Shown: piece after piece, positions 22,552 to 33,706 of the stretch
Layout: each line of letters opens with the position of its first letter
Position numbering within the stretch: position 1 is the stretch's first letter
Assembly: GCA_032871835.1 (NCBI GenBank)
Contig: CM065297.1
Coordinates: 61,739,253-61,803,252 of the forward strand
Reading direction: 5' to 3'
Source of the DNA: Dipteronia dyeriana
Taxonomy: Eukaryota > Streptophyta > Magnoliopsida > Sapindales > Sapindaceae
Length of the DNA stretch: 64,000 nt
Program-made: the position numbers and the translations under genes
Notes under the pieces: model-generated
What the model was told of the DNA's origin: nothing
Database searches by the model: none
Seen by the model: the letters and a program-made list of their open reading frames with translations, nothing else

Positions 22552-23540
22552 TTAATTCTCAACATGCTTTTCCAAGGTCTTCTTAGGTCTAATTCTAGAT
22601 CCATACATGGATGATTGCCTAGGACCATTCAAAGACATATCATGCAAATCATTGGCAATTCTACATTTACGAATGTATTCATAACATCTAGGTCTTATGT
22701 GTCCTACCATGTTGCAATAATGACAAATAGGTATGAATTTGAGAAGTTTACCATTTTCTTGATCATTCAACTCATTTTACCTTCTCACATTTTTACCTCT
22801 TTGGCGTGTAACACTAGATGTCTTGCCTTTTGCATTTGATGATGATGTAGCTTGTCTTTGGCATTGTTGAGTCTTTCCCTTGACCTTCATTGTTAATGTT
22901 GAGACACCTCCGGTAGCATTCATGGCTTTACCGTTAGAGAGTGTACCTATATTTAAATTGCTACAAGCTTTGACAAAAGTAGATTTGTTAGATGAAGTAG
23001 TTGATTTTTCATTAACATATCCTAAACCTCTTTTGTCGCTTGAAGACTTTCCAACCTTAATGAGACCTTTCACTTTGTTAGAGCTAGATAACATCTTGTT
23101 AATCATCTCTTTAGCCTCATTAAGTTTGTCATTAAGCAGTTTGTTTTGATTCTCATGCTCATTAAGTTTTGCTCTAAGCACATTTTAAATTCTCCTAGCA
23201 CAATCAAGAGATTCATCTCTTTGCTCAATTTCATGCTTCAAAATACTTAATCTATCATTGCTATCAATCAAGTTTTTCTCAAGATTAAGAATTTTGTCAT
23301 TAAGATCAATAACACATTTTGAGCTACAATCATGATTTTCTAACTTTTTAGTGAGAGACTTATTGATCTTAGAGATCCTTTCAATTTCTTGAATAAGATC
23401 TTTGATCTTCTGATCATCTAAGTGAATAGACTTACCTTCAACAAGAGAAGCCACAAAAGAATACATTTCTTTATTCATGATGAAACAAAAGAAGATAACA
23501 AACACTACAAAGAAGATCTATCTAAGTGCGTCTAGACACC
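22552..23540 (-). pseudogene. SIRE-type gag, N-terminus reduced
   Basis: Three minus-strand pieces. Positions 23505-23185 are coiled-coil-like and lysine/glutamate rich (MNKEMYSFVASLVEGKSIHL). Positions 23181-22777 include LNEHENQNKLLNDKLNEAKE and a Ser/Thr-rich stretch. Positions 22770-22552 carry a zinc knuckle CHYCNMVGHIRPRC (CX2CX4HX4C). Stops lie at about 23184 and 22775. The N-terminal capsid domain seen in the related element at 53216-54108 is missing, and gag starts only about 40 bases from the PBS. The copy therefore has an internal deletion. Confidence 0.8.
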
Positions 23541-23541
23541 G

Positions 23542-23553
23542 GCTCTGATACCA
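23542..23553 (-). promoter_or_regulatory. primer-binding site (initiator tRNA-Met) of the SIRE element
   Basis: The plus strand reads gctctgatacca, the complement of TGGTATCAGAGC. It is two bases from the 5' LTR edge at 23556 and sets the element's orientation. Confidence 0.95.
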
Positions 23554-23555
23554 AT

Positions 23556-25756
23556 TGAAATTCCCTTTATCTTTGAAGTGTGAATATACCTAGAGGGGGG
23601 GGGGGGGGGGGGTGAATAGGTATATGCTCTAATTTTTATCTTCTTTTAAAAACAATGCAATTCAAACAATGCTTAATGAAAATTGAAAACAATAACAAAC
23701 AATATTTACGTGGTAAACCTCTAAAGAGGAAACATCCACGAGTTGATACCACAACCACCGGCAAAAGCAAATCCACTATTTCAAATAGAGTTACACACTC
23801 AAGCAATCACACATGCTCTACAAGCTATCACTCTCACTCTATCCTTGAACCTAGTGATCTACTAAGCCGACTTCCTATCCAAGATCCCCTGTCTCTAGGA
23901 AGATTCCTTGCTCACCTATCCGGATCCTCCCGACTCTAGGCAAGACTTCTTGCTCAACTATCCGAGTCCTCCCGACTCTAGTCAAGACTTCCTCGCTCAA
24001 CAATCCGAGGTCTCACACCTCTTGTCAAGACTTCCACTTGCTTAGCTATCCAAGTCCTCCCGACTCTAGCTAAGACTTACAATTGCTCAAATCAAAGAAT
24101 CACTCTAAGATATGAGACTTTCTACCTCTTCACAAGGCATCTAAGTGATCATGAATGCAAAACGCAAACAAACACTCAACATAGAAAATGATGATCAACA
24201 AATTCTATGGACATGCAACTAGATAGCTAGATTATGCTCTCAAAGAACAATCATAAATGTATCTAGACAACCTAAGCATGTTATCAACTAAGAACATAGA
24301 TATGAAGATATAGACACCAATTGAAACACAACCTATTTCTTAGAAAATGAATTAGATCTAGAAAGAATCAATCAAGCATAAGAACAAAAGATTTCTAGAA
24401 ACAATTTCATGTTTATTAAGTTTAGCACAAATTATTCAATATATCACAAATCTAGCTAAAATTGAAAATCAAATCAAAAAACCACAAAATGATATCAAAA
24501 TCATCCTAGTCATGCTTCTTAATCAAATAACATCAATCAATAAGAAGATCTAAGAAGAAAACTAAGAAGAAGATGATTTTACCAACAAGAATGCAAACCA
24601 CGAACTGAAGATCAGATCACAACAAAAAATGTAGACATCATTTTGTTCTGGAAATGCTTGGGATTTGTAGAACTCATCAAGACACACGAAATCGGTTTTT
24701 GAATCAAGTGATTCGGAGTAGAAATGAAGAAGTTATCACAAAAACAAAAATAAAAAATGTTGAGAGAAAATTTCTGCATTTGTTCTTCAATTTCAATTTT
24801 CTCAACTCCTTCTGAAAAGAGGGAAATGAGAGGTTTTAAAGAGAGAACGACCAAATGATCAAATTGCCCTCATGCCTTAGTGCTTCCCCTAGATCTCGCA
24901 TGGGCATCTCAGGGCAGCAAGGCTTTGGGGGCAAGATGGCCACGCGCCATCTCGGGAAGGTGCCCAAGTGATGGCTTATGCCATCACACCTCTTCCCTTG
25001 CGCTCCTCTCGTGTTCTTCGACCATTCTTTGGCCTTCAAACTCCGAATTCAAATCCGTTTGAAGAGTACGAACCAGGACTCCCTCAAGGACATTGACATA
25101 TAAGATACTTAACCCATAAAATAAGAATTCGACTCGATATATGAAGACAAAGATAATGTATGCAACATGAGTTGAAAGTGTAGTATCTTTTGACTTAGAA
25201 CTCGAAATCAATAGTATGAGTAACCAAAATGATCGGAAATCCATCAAGAATGATTTAAGAATAAATTCAAGTTCAATATCCATGTTATACAAACATATAC
25301 ACAAACAAACACATTTCACACAAGAATGCAAGCTACATAGAGATAGTCTCCTAACATGCATTTTTCAAAACATGTTATTTTCATACCAATGCATGAGCAT
25401 TCATCTTCAAGTGTGTGAAAGTGTTATACCAAATGATGCGCTATGATGCAGAGACACAAATGTATGAATTGTGTGTGTGTGTGTGTGTGTGCGTGTGCAT
25501 ATAATGATGCACAACTAAGCAGGGACATATATGAATGAATTGTGTGTGTGGGCCTACGCCTTGCAAGAGGAATAAGGATCTCGGTACCTTAGCTTCCAAG
25601 AATAGTACCAACCCTCTTGAAGACGAACTTTGCATCATGAGAAGTTGCTTTTCTTTCTTGAAGCTCTTATCATCATGAACCACTTAAGCAACTAAGCCTT
25701 ACAAAGAAATGAAGTTTTGTTATGGTATCAAGTCAATACAAATCTAGAACCTAACA
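23556..25756 (-). mobile_element. 5' LTR of the SIRE-type element (2201 bp)
   Basis: It matches 15476-17735 along its whole length with scattered substitutions and indels. It has the G homopolymer (about 23597-23612), degenerate 'cgagtcctcccgactctag' repeats at 23890-24080, and a TG microsatellite at 25471-25499 that is much shorter in the 3' LTR. It ends ...gaacctaaca at 25756 before the aataa flank. Confidence 0.9.
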
Positions 25757-26479
25757 AATAATATGTTCTTATTTGTCAAACAATTTCCGTATATAAGTTT
25801 TAAAAAACATGTGTAATTAATTTTCCTTTTCAAAAAATTCCTACATATAAGTTTAGGGTAAACATGTGAAAGTAAGTGAGGAAAAACTATTTGTTTTTTT
25901 TTGTTTCATTACTTTATATTTTCTTATTCTATTATATAATTGATCTTTTAAATGTTTACAATAAGAAATCCTAGAATTGTGTTAAACAGTCAATGAACCT
26001 TACCGACAATGTGTTATTATAATTTAGTGATCCAAATCACATTATAAGTAAGAGAGTAAGAGAAGAGAAGGATTAAATTGAGAGAGCAAAAGATTCACAT
26101 TTGGTAGTGGCACCACTCATAGCAACAATGAAATTTCACTTTGCCCAATGGTTACATTCAAGAGGGCCAAAATCAAGGCATAACCATCCTAAAAAAATGT
26201 AGCATTTCAATAATTTGTTATATCAAATGCCACAACCGTAGTTCTCTTGATTTATGCCATCTCTATTTACTTCTTGATGTCATACAGATACTTCGGCATC
26301 ACAATTTCTTATTCTATTATGTCTTTTAGTGCACCCTAATAGCTATTGGAGCAATGATTATTCCATTGATAACAAATGCATATGCAATGCTGGTTCCCGT
26401 ATTATGGCTTGCCATTATCTCTATGCTCTTTGGCCTATTTTTTTCATCTCTATGATTGTGTTATGATTTAAGGGCCTTG
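25757..26479. other. AT-rich flank between SIRE element and LINE, no gene recognised
   Basis: Short open frames exist (26141-26329) but show no recognisable domain. The 5' part of the LINE's first ORF may begin within its right part. I see no terminal repeats. Confidence 0.4.
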
Positions 26480-27646
26480 AAGGATAATTGATGTAGCAGA
26501 AAAATCACGCAGATATTTGGACTACCTTGTGTCGATTGATACACAGAAGGGGACAAACGATTTGAATCCGTTCATTAGCACACAAATACCTGAAAAATCC
26601 TTATATTAATTTGTTGATCCGTACAAGAATGATGAATTTCATAGTTCTTTTATAGCTGTTGAGTATTAGAATCTCCTGAATTTTTGCTCCACTTGCTCTT
26701 CTATAGATCATTTGCCCAATTCTTGTAGTTAGAACAAGTCTTCTAAGGTTCATCTAACTAGGTATGTAAAATTGACCTAGGATAAAACAGGGGATTCTAG
26801 AGTTTTTAGGGATGATGGTTGGTAGCCTGTTCGGACCCATTCTTCTAAATTAGTTTATCGCCATGTTATTGCACCTCAAGATGAGGTCCCGTTATCTAAT
26901 GTTTTTTCTACTATTCACTATGATTTAGGTGGTCAAGATTCAGTAGTTATCCATACTTTAGTAAGGTCTAATTTGATCTTAGGTTCCACTTCATCCGCTG
27001 GTTTGGTTCTTTCTTCGGATCTGTCATCATCTGCTCTCTCAAACTATTTTAGTAGTGGTTTCGAGTTTGGTTCCTCTGATGATTTCCCAGGCATTGCATA
27101 TTAGCGAAGGTTCAGGAATTGATGCTGAGGTCACTAATTCAGTTTTGGTTTCCAGTTTTTCAGTAATTGATCCTTCTATTAGTTCTGCCAGTTCGGTAGT
27201 GGCAATGGCATATGATTCGATGATTATTATTCAGGGCTCTTTTGCAGTCACTCAGGTTCGCCCTACAGTATCTACCATTTTATCTATGTCATCTTCTTAT
27301 CCGGGTCATATGGCTCATCATCAAGTTAGAGTTCAGGAGGTTTTAGGCTATCAGTCATCTGAGGAGGTAGTTGTATCAGCTCTGAATGTCAATATGGATC
27401 AAAGTAGTTTATGAGATGGATCTGGTTTTTCTTGTTCTTTGGTTACGGATCATGGGGTGCAGACTAGGAGCTCGAGTCCATTGTTAGAATCTCATGACAA
27501 GCTAAGCCTCATTGTAGATTCTTAATGAGCTTTCCAAGTGGAGGATGGTGAGTTAGCCGATACTAATGTTGCAAAGAGAGCTTTGAGGGTAGAACATAGA
27601 CCGACTTCTTTAAAGTTCGAATACCGGGATCATTCGAAGATTTCCA
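26480..27646 (+). pseudogene. LINE ORF1 C-terminal half with zinc knuckle
   Basis: The reading KSRRYLDYLVSIDTQKGTND (about 26490-26560) resembles the DUF4283-type nucleic-acid-binding part of plant L1 ORF1. A CX2CX4HX4C knuckle CSTCSSIDHLPNSC is at 26685-26726. A Ser-rich low-complexity region follows (open 27055-27414). In active L1 elements ORF1 binds the element RNA. Upstream sequence is too decayed to give a start. Confidence 0.65.
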
Positions 27647-30030
27647 ATGAGGAAGATTCTCTTTTGGAAATAACGTGGGATTCGGGACCGGCCTGCGAGA
27701 CAGAATCTTAGAGAGTTTTGTCGTTTACAAAGACCTGCTTCATCTAGCAGGCATGAACGATAGGGGTGGGTTGATTCCGACCATTTAGGTTTTCACTTAT
27801 GCTTTAGTTTCTGATGCTCAGATATTTCACTCTATTGGTGGCAATTTGGACCAGGCATGAAAGGCCCGGCCTGTTCGGCTTGGTAAATTAACAAGCTAGG
27901 CCTAACTGAAATCAAGCTAGGCTAAAGCCTGTCAATAGAATGGGCCTAGGCCAGGCTTCAATATTGAGGCCTGCAAGCTTCATAGGCCGATCTGTGGACC
28001 AGCTTAACAGGCCAGCCCACAGGCTTATTATTATTATTTTTAATAAAAAATTGAATTTTGATATGATATCACATATCACATATCAATCTTACAAAGTACC
28101 CACTACCTAAATGGTCAACGGTCAATAAATAAATAATTTTTTTTTACATCTTTGATCTTTCTCTGATTCTCTCCAAGTCTCCAATGGCCACATTCAAATT
28201 GTTTATTATTATTTTTTAAAAGCCGACCAACTCACAAACGGTCAAAACTTTTACTCAAAAAATAAAATAAAATTCCCTTATCAATTTTTTATCTCACTGA
28301 GTTTTTTTATAAGGTTTTTAGTGAGGTAATCATAAATCCTGTAAACTGAAATGTCAATAAGTAAATAAAATTCAACTATTTTTTACATCTTTAATTCTTT
28401 ATCACTTTATTTATTCTTTAAATAATTTTAGTAAATCAATAAAATATAATTTAATCTATTTCTTACATCTTATTTCATTACTTATTTGACTAAATAAATA
28501 AGAAATAATTTTTTAACTTTTTATTTGGGAAACCTGAATGAATTTTAAAATTTAAACTTAAAAATACAATATGTTCAAATAAATATAATAAATAAACTTT
28601 TAACTTAAAATATAATAAGATGATTAGATGAATTTTTTTTATAGCCAAACAAATAAATAAAATAAGAAAAATAATTAAAAAAATCAATTCTTAATGAATA
28701 ACTTATTTATTTTATATTTTTATAAAATATATTATATATATATTTATTTATATTTAGAAATTTATTTTATTATTGAAAAAATAAAAAATAAAAAATAAAC
28801 AGGCCTTGCCCACAGGCCGAGCCGCCCATTTGTCGGCTAACAGGCTCAGGCCGCAGGCCCAGGCCAGACGTTGAATTTTTGCCCTGCCTATTTTCTGCTT
28901 AGGATTTTTTGAGCTCGACCTTTTAAGAGACCGGGCCGTTAATAGGCCAGGTCGTCCAAATTGCCACCACTAGTTCATTGTCATGATCAGCAGCTTACCG
29001 TTTCGCTCTCGATCGGTTCTCGGGTGCATTGGTACAATTTTGTTTATGCGAGCACTTCTATGGTGGTTTGTAGGTTGCTTTGGCAGTCTCTTTAGGGTAT
29101 GATTAGTTTAGTTTCTTCTTCCTAGTTGGTTGTTAGGGGTGCCTATGAGGCTTTAAGTTCTCGATCTTCTTCCCGTAGTATTTGTGAGGATTTTGAGGTC
29201 GATGATTGAGGATTGTGATTTTGTTTGTATTTGTTCTTGGGGCTCTCAATTCACATGGGTTAGAGGTCGCAATACCCACACCAGAGCTGATTAGATAAAG
29301 TTTTGGTTTTGGATGGTTGCATTTCCTGTTGGTGGGAAATTTCGTGTGTGGCTCTTTCTCTTATTTGTTCTTACCACTGCCCGTTATTGGTACGGTTATC
29401 CTATTTTGAGGTTTCTAGTCATAGACCGTTTCAGTTTTAGGGCATGTTGTTAGAGCATTATGATTTTATAGAAATTGTTCGCAGGATTTTGAGTGCTCCT
29501 ACTGTGGGTAGGCCTCCTTAGGTAGTTATTAATAAGATGAAGAGCTTGAAGAAGGCTCTCAAGACTTGGAATTGGAAGGTTTTCGGGGATCTTAATTTTG
29601 CCATTGCTAGAGAAGTCTGCATAGCTTCAATCTATTCAGTTGGATCTGTCTAACCAAGATTTTTTAGATGATCATTTTATGGCTGAGGCGAGCGTTCATT
29701 CTAAGTTGGATGTGTTGTTATATAGTCATGAGTGTTTTTTTCTAGATCGGTTTATAGTTAGGTGGCTTCATGATGGGGATTGGAACACATATTTCTTTCA
29801 TGCCTTTATCAGACGTAGGTAGTATCGTAACACTATATCAACCCTTTCGATTAATGGGATTCTCTAAGAAGATCAGCCTACCGTTATGGATCATATCAAT
29901 AGTTATTATTCTAACCTCTTTTCCTCGGATGTTTCTTGAGTTAGGAGAGATTTATCTATTATAGATGATGTAATTCCATCCTTGGTGACTGCCGTAGAGA
30001 ACACTTTCTTCACTAGCGTTCCATCTGCAG
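27647..30030 (+). pseudogene. LINE ORF2 endonuclease (APE type), split by hAT-like element
   Basis: The ORF2 start is placed at ATG 27647, reading MRKILFWK*RGIR (family: 'ILFWNIRG'). The domain breaks at 27832 for the hAT-like insertion and resumes at 28973 as VHCHDQQLTVSLSI. Later come SWGSQFTWVRGRN (about 29240-29275) and KSLKKALKTWNWKVFGDLN (about 29540-29595), the linker toward RT. The enzyme nicks target DNA to prime reverse transcription. Nonsense changes, such as W-N to K-stop in the start motif, inactivate it. Confidence 0.75.
27833..28972. mobile_element. hAT-like non-autonomous element (1140 bp)
   Basis: Terminal inverted repeats are tattggtggcaatttgga at the left and its near complement at the right (tccaaattgccaccacta). 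Flanking 8-mers tttcactc and gttcattg match at 5 of 8, an eroded TSD. It cuts the LINE endonuclease frame (IFHS | VHCHDQQ). Subterminal regions are rich in 'aggcc/ggcct' repeats. An internal block at 28283-28340 (tatctcactgagttttt, aaggtttttagtgaggtaatcat) is clearly related to 45561-45620 in the transposase-bearing hAT element. This marks it as a deletion derivative of that superfamily. Confidence 0.8.
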
Positions 30031-31304
30031 ATGATATTCATAATGCAGTCTCTGCTATGAATGCTGCTTCTGTCCTTGGGCCAGATGGGTTTTCTAGAAG
30101 ATTTTATTAGAGATGTTAGGATGTTATAGGTAGTGACGTGGTCCTCGCTGTTCAAGATTTTTTCATTACTGGAGTTATTTTCTTGGGTCTTAATTCCAAC
30201 TTTATTGTTCTTCTTCTGAAACCAAGAGACTCAATTTTGATTAACAGTTTCATCCGATTGTGCTTAGTAACTTTCTGTTCAAAATTTCTTTAAAGATTTT
30301 GGCTGATCATTTAGCTTGGGTTGTGGCCATGATTATTTCTCCTCAGCAGTTCAGATTCATTTGAGATCGGCATATCGAGGATTGTATCGTTTTATCTTCT
30401 GGCTGTATTAATGCATTACAGAAGAAGTGTTATTGGGGTAACTTGGCAATGAAGACTGATATCTGTAAGGCTTTTGACACCATGGGTTGGTCTTTCTTTT
30501 GTAGAGTGCTTTTGGCTTTTAGGTTTCTTCTATTTTTTGGATTGGATAGACGGCGTTCTTCGTTCGTCCAGGCTTTCAGTTATATTGAATAGAGTCCTAA
30601 AGGGTTATTTCTGTTGCTAAAAAAGGGTTCGTTAGGAAGATCCATTCTCTCCACTTTTGTGTGGTATTCCAGAGGACTTTCTTAGTAGATTATTGACGAG
30701 GATGGTAGGTTCTTCTCAGATTTTGCCGATTTCATCCCCAATGGGTTTATTTTTGCTCTAACTCATTTGCTCTATCCAGATGATGTTCTAATATTTTGCA
30801 AAGGCACTCGAAAGAATTTGAAGAATATCATAGGTGCTTTTGAGGATTATGGTGATAGTTCAGGCAAGTCGTTTACTTAGGGTAAGTTCACCATTTATTT
30901 CGGATCTTCTGTCTCCCCTTCTTGGATTGGTAATTTACAGTCTCTGTTGGTATGCATTAGGAAGCTTTCGTTTTCTTATTTGGGAGTCCTTTTGTTTCGG
31001 GTTAAGCCTCGAAAGGCATTGTTATGACTTATAACATATAAGATCTTGTCAAACTTTGCTAAATTGAAGGGCAAGTCTCCCTCTTTGGCTGGTCATGCTA
31101 CTCTGATCATGCCGGTCACTACTGGTTCATTTATGCACTCTTTATTGATTTACACGTGACTTTCTTTTTACTGTTGCTGATTAATTGCAAGTTGAGGAAC
31201 TTTTTATGGATTGGTTCTTGTAGGGTGACTAAGTTGGTTCGGTTCACTTGGGATCGTTGTTATAGGCCCTACTCTTAGGGTGGTATTGGTTTGAAAGTTC
31301 TTAG
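30031..31304 (+). pseudogene. LINE ORF2 reverse transcriptase, catalytic box mutated
   Basis: The RT begins near GPDGFSRRFY (about 30080). It has the first catalytic aspartate in MKTDICKAFDTMGWSFF (about 30451-30500) and the second box as HLLYPDDVLIFCKG (about 30768-30800), where the family has Y-A-D-D. The alanine is a proline here. Many stops are present. The sequence breaks at 31304, inside the thumb/connection region, at the solo LTR. Confidence 0.8.
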
Positions 31305-33706
31305 TGTTAGGATTATGCTCGATAGCAAGAGTATAATATTGTATCTGACAATCTTTTCATATTAATAAAGTGATTTCTAGTTTAACTAATCTTTTAACAT
31401 TTATAGTTTAATTATTATAATTGTCAAAAGTAAATAATCATAAGGTCAAAAGACTATGAGAAAAGAAGAATTGTTCATACATCTAGATATGTATGAGGTA
31501 GACATAATACTTTAGTTAGTCTTGAATAATATTCACAACTTAAGATAAAAGGTTGGGCTCTTTTATCTTGTCAAAGTTGTAGATTCTTTTGCTAGCATTT
31601 GAGTGGGATTAAATGTGTTATGATGAGTCTAAAATCATCAAAGTGTGGTGTCTTTAGGCAAAAGAATCTAGTGCACTGGGTGCATTGAATAGGATCACAA
31701 TGAAATACTTTATCTAGAACTGTCAATAGATAAAAGTTTTTCATTTAAAGACAATCAGAGAGTCTATCTCAATCCTGAGATAAATGATGGACTTATGGTT
31801 GCAAGTGTTATCATTTGAGCTATTAATGAGTACGATTATATAACATAGTGTATCCTCAATAGTTTGGTGGTATTCATTTGTTAGTCGATAGAGGACTTTA
31901 TTTATAGATATAGACATCGTGGCTCCATTTATTAAATGAGAGTAGAATATCATCATATGGATGTTGTGAGGTATTAGATACTAAATCTTAACGTTAAGTT
32001 TTCAATAGTGTCTATTGAAACATGTCTTCTGGACAAGTCAAACTATCCAAGTTCAAAATGTGGTCATATGAGTAAATATGGTAACTTGGAGAGCTATATA
32101 CGGTCTATGAGCTCTTGGCGATTACTGGTATTCTTCACGAGGATACACTTTCTCCAATAAGGTTGTCTAGGGTATGAATGAGTAACATCAACTTATTCTA
32201 TCTTTATTTAAGAGTTTAATTTTTGTTCTTTAGTGGAATGAACTAAAATTAAATATATCGGACCTAAGTGAATCATTTGTTGATTGTGATTGGGTTGTGT
32301 CTATTGGAGCTTAAATTTAGATAGCCAGCCAAGATCCCCAATCCACACGAGCATGGATCACTTGATATATTCTACCGGACCAATTTAGGGGTCCATCTAG
32401 AATTGTATTAAGGCATGTGAACTTGTTTCTTTTTGTAAGAATATGTTTAGTTCACATGTGGATTTTTTATTAAGGTTCAATGGATTTAATAAAATAAGAA
32501 AAATAATATATGGCCCATATACATGTGTTGGGCGGCAAGGCTAATTAATAATAGATTAATTTTATTATTTTTATTTTATTATTTAATTAAATAAAAATTA
32601 ATTAATTTATTGATTAATTAATTATTTAATTAAAAATCAAAATCTTTTTCCTAGTAGGAGTTGGTCTCCTAAAGTTATACTATTGTTAGTAGTATAATTA
32701 ATATTAAAAACTATATTTGATAAGTAGATAAATAAAAAGAATTATTTATCTAATCAAATTAGGAAGTCTTTAATATGGTTACAAATACACTATTGAGTTG
32801 AATTATGAGTCTTGGTTGAGGATAAAATTTCTTTTTGAAAAGGATTCTTAACCACCAAGTTAATATACCTAAGGAAAAGACTCTTAACTACCAAGTAAAT
32901 CATTCTTAGGAAAGGATTTGTGATCCTAATCTATATCCTATGAAGTTCGCCAGCCCATGTATATATACAACATGATAGAATTCCTTTTAGATAAAGATTG
33001 TTAACTACCAAATAAATCCACCTAAAGAAATGATTCTTGCCAACCAAGTAAATCCTTCGTAGGAAAGGATTTATGATCCTATATATCTATGTGTGTGATT
33101 TTCGGCCAGCCCTAATTATTTCTTAGAGTAAAATTTTGGCCAACCTAAGGTTTTTCTAAGAGAGAATTTTGAGAGAGAAAAATTAAGTATTTTACTCTAG
33201 ACAAAATTCAATCAACTCTAAGTTATAGGGTGTGGAATTCGGCCAAGGAGAAAAGAGAAAAAGAGAACGTTTTTGTTTTCGATAGTACACTTGTATCCTT
33301 TACATCAAAAGGGTTTTGTGTACAACATCGAATCAAAGTTCACGCGAGTTTCAATCAAATTGATTGATAATTCACAAGTGGCCGGACTTTCTTGATTTTT
33401 CTCTTGGAGGTTATTTGTAACTAACAAAGAAGTAGATTTTGTTTGTTTCCATCCTCAGGTATACAACTTGAAGAAAAGGAGCCCACACTCCTAGGTGATT
33501 CACTTTCGTGATTGGATTGGAAGATCTTGCTGAATCAATTCGGTGCTGATTCAATCGTCACAAGAAAAAGGTATGATACTTTTATATACGTCAATTAATT
33601 TAGGGTTAAGGTTCTTGTTTCATAAAAGGGAAATTTTTTACTTATACGCAAACCTTAATTCATTAAATTTTCTCACGCTTCCGCTGCGCGGGGTTTTTTC
33701 CCTACA
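31305..33706 (+). mobile_element. solo LTR (2402 bp) with perfect TSD
   Basis: It starts TGTTAGGATTATGC and ends gggttttttccctaca. It is flanked on both sides by the 5-bp duplication cttag (31300-31304 and 33707-33711), and the LINE reading resumes directly after it. The end motif (cttccgctgcgcgggg...ccctaca) is typical of the U5 end of plant copia LTRs in plus orientation. There is no internal coding region, so it is the product of LTR-LTR recombination. AT-rich 32550-32640 and repeats of 'aggaaaggatt...taccaagtaaat' at 32840-33080 lie inside it. Confidence 0.93.
32820..33080. repeat. degenerate tandem repeats inside the solo LTR
   Basis: Repeated variants of 'gattcttaaccaccaagttaat..acctaaggaaa' at about 32845, 32880, 32995 and 33025, interspersed with 'aggaaaggatttgtgatcctaat' (32915, 33060). 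Period is roughly 35-60 bases and poorly preserved. Confidence 0.6.

Larger units (their letters stand above)
15476..25756 (-). mobile_element. SIRE-type copia retrotransposon, complete in structure
   Basis: A 10.3-kb element on the minus strand with two 2.2-kb LTRs, PBS, gag, protease, integrase, RT, RNase H, a long 3' region with several polypurine tracts, and 3' LTR. Flanks are aacaa (15471-15475) and aataa (25757-25761), a near-match 5-bp TSD. The RT ends in the FEMSMVGELNYFLGMQVKQ wording typical of the SIRE/Maximus lineage, and gag has a CHYCNMVGHIRPRC knuckle. The LTRs have diverged by many substitutions and indels, and the genes have stops, so the insertion is old. Confidence 0.9.

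Noticed and set aside
26141..26329. Short frame with hydrophobic C-terminus (possible small membrane protein)
   Set aside because: 62 codons in AT-rich sequence beside a LINE. No homologue recognised and no second line of evidence.
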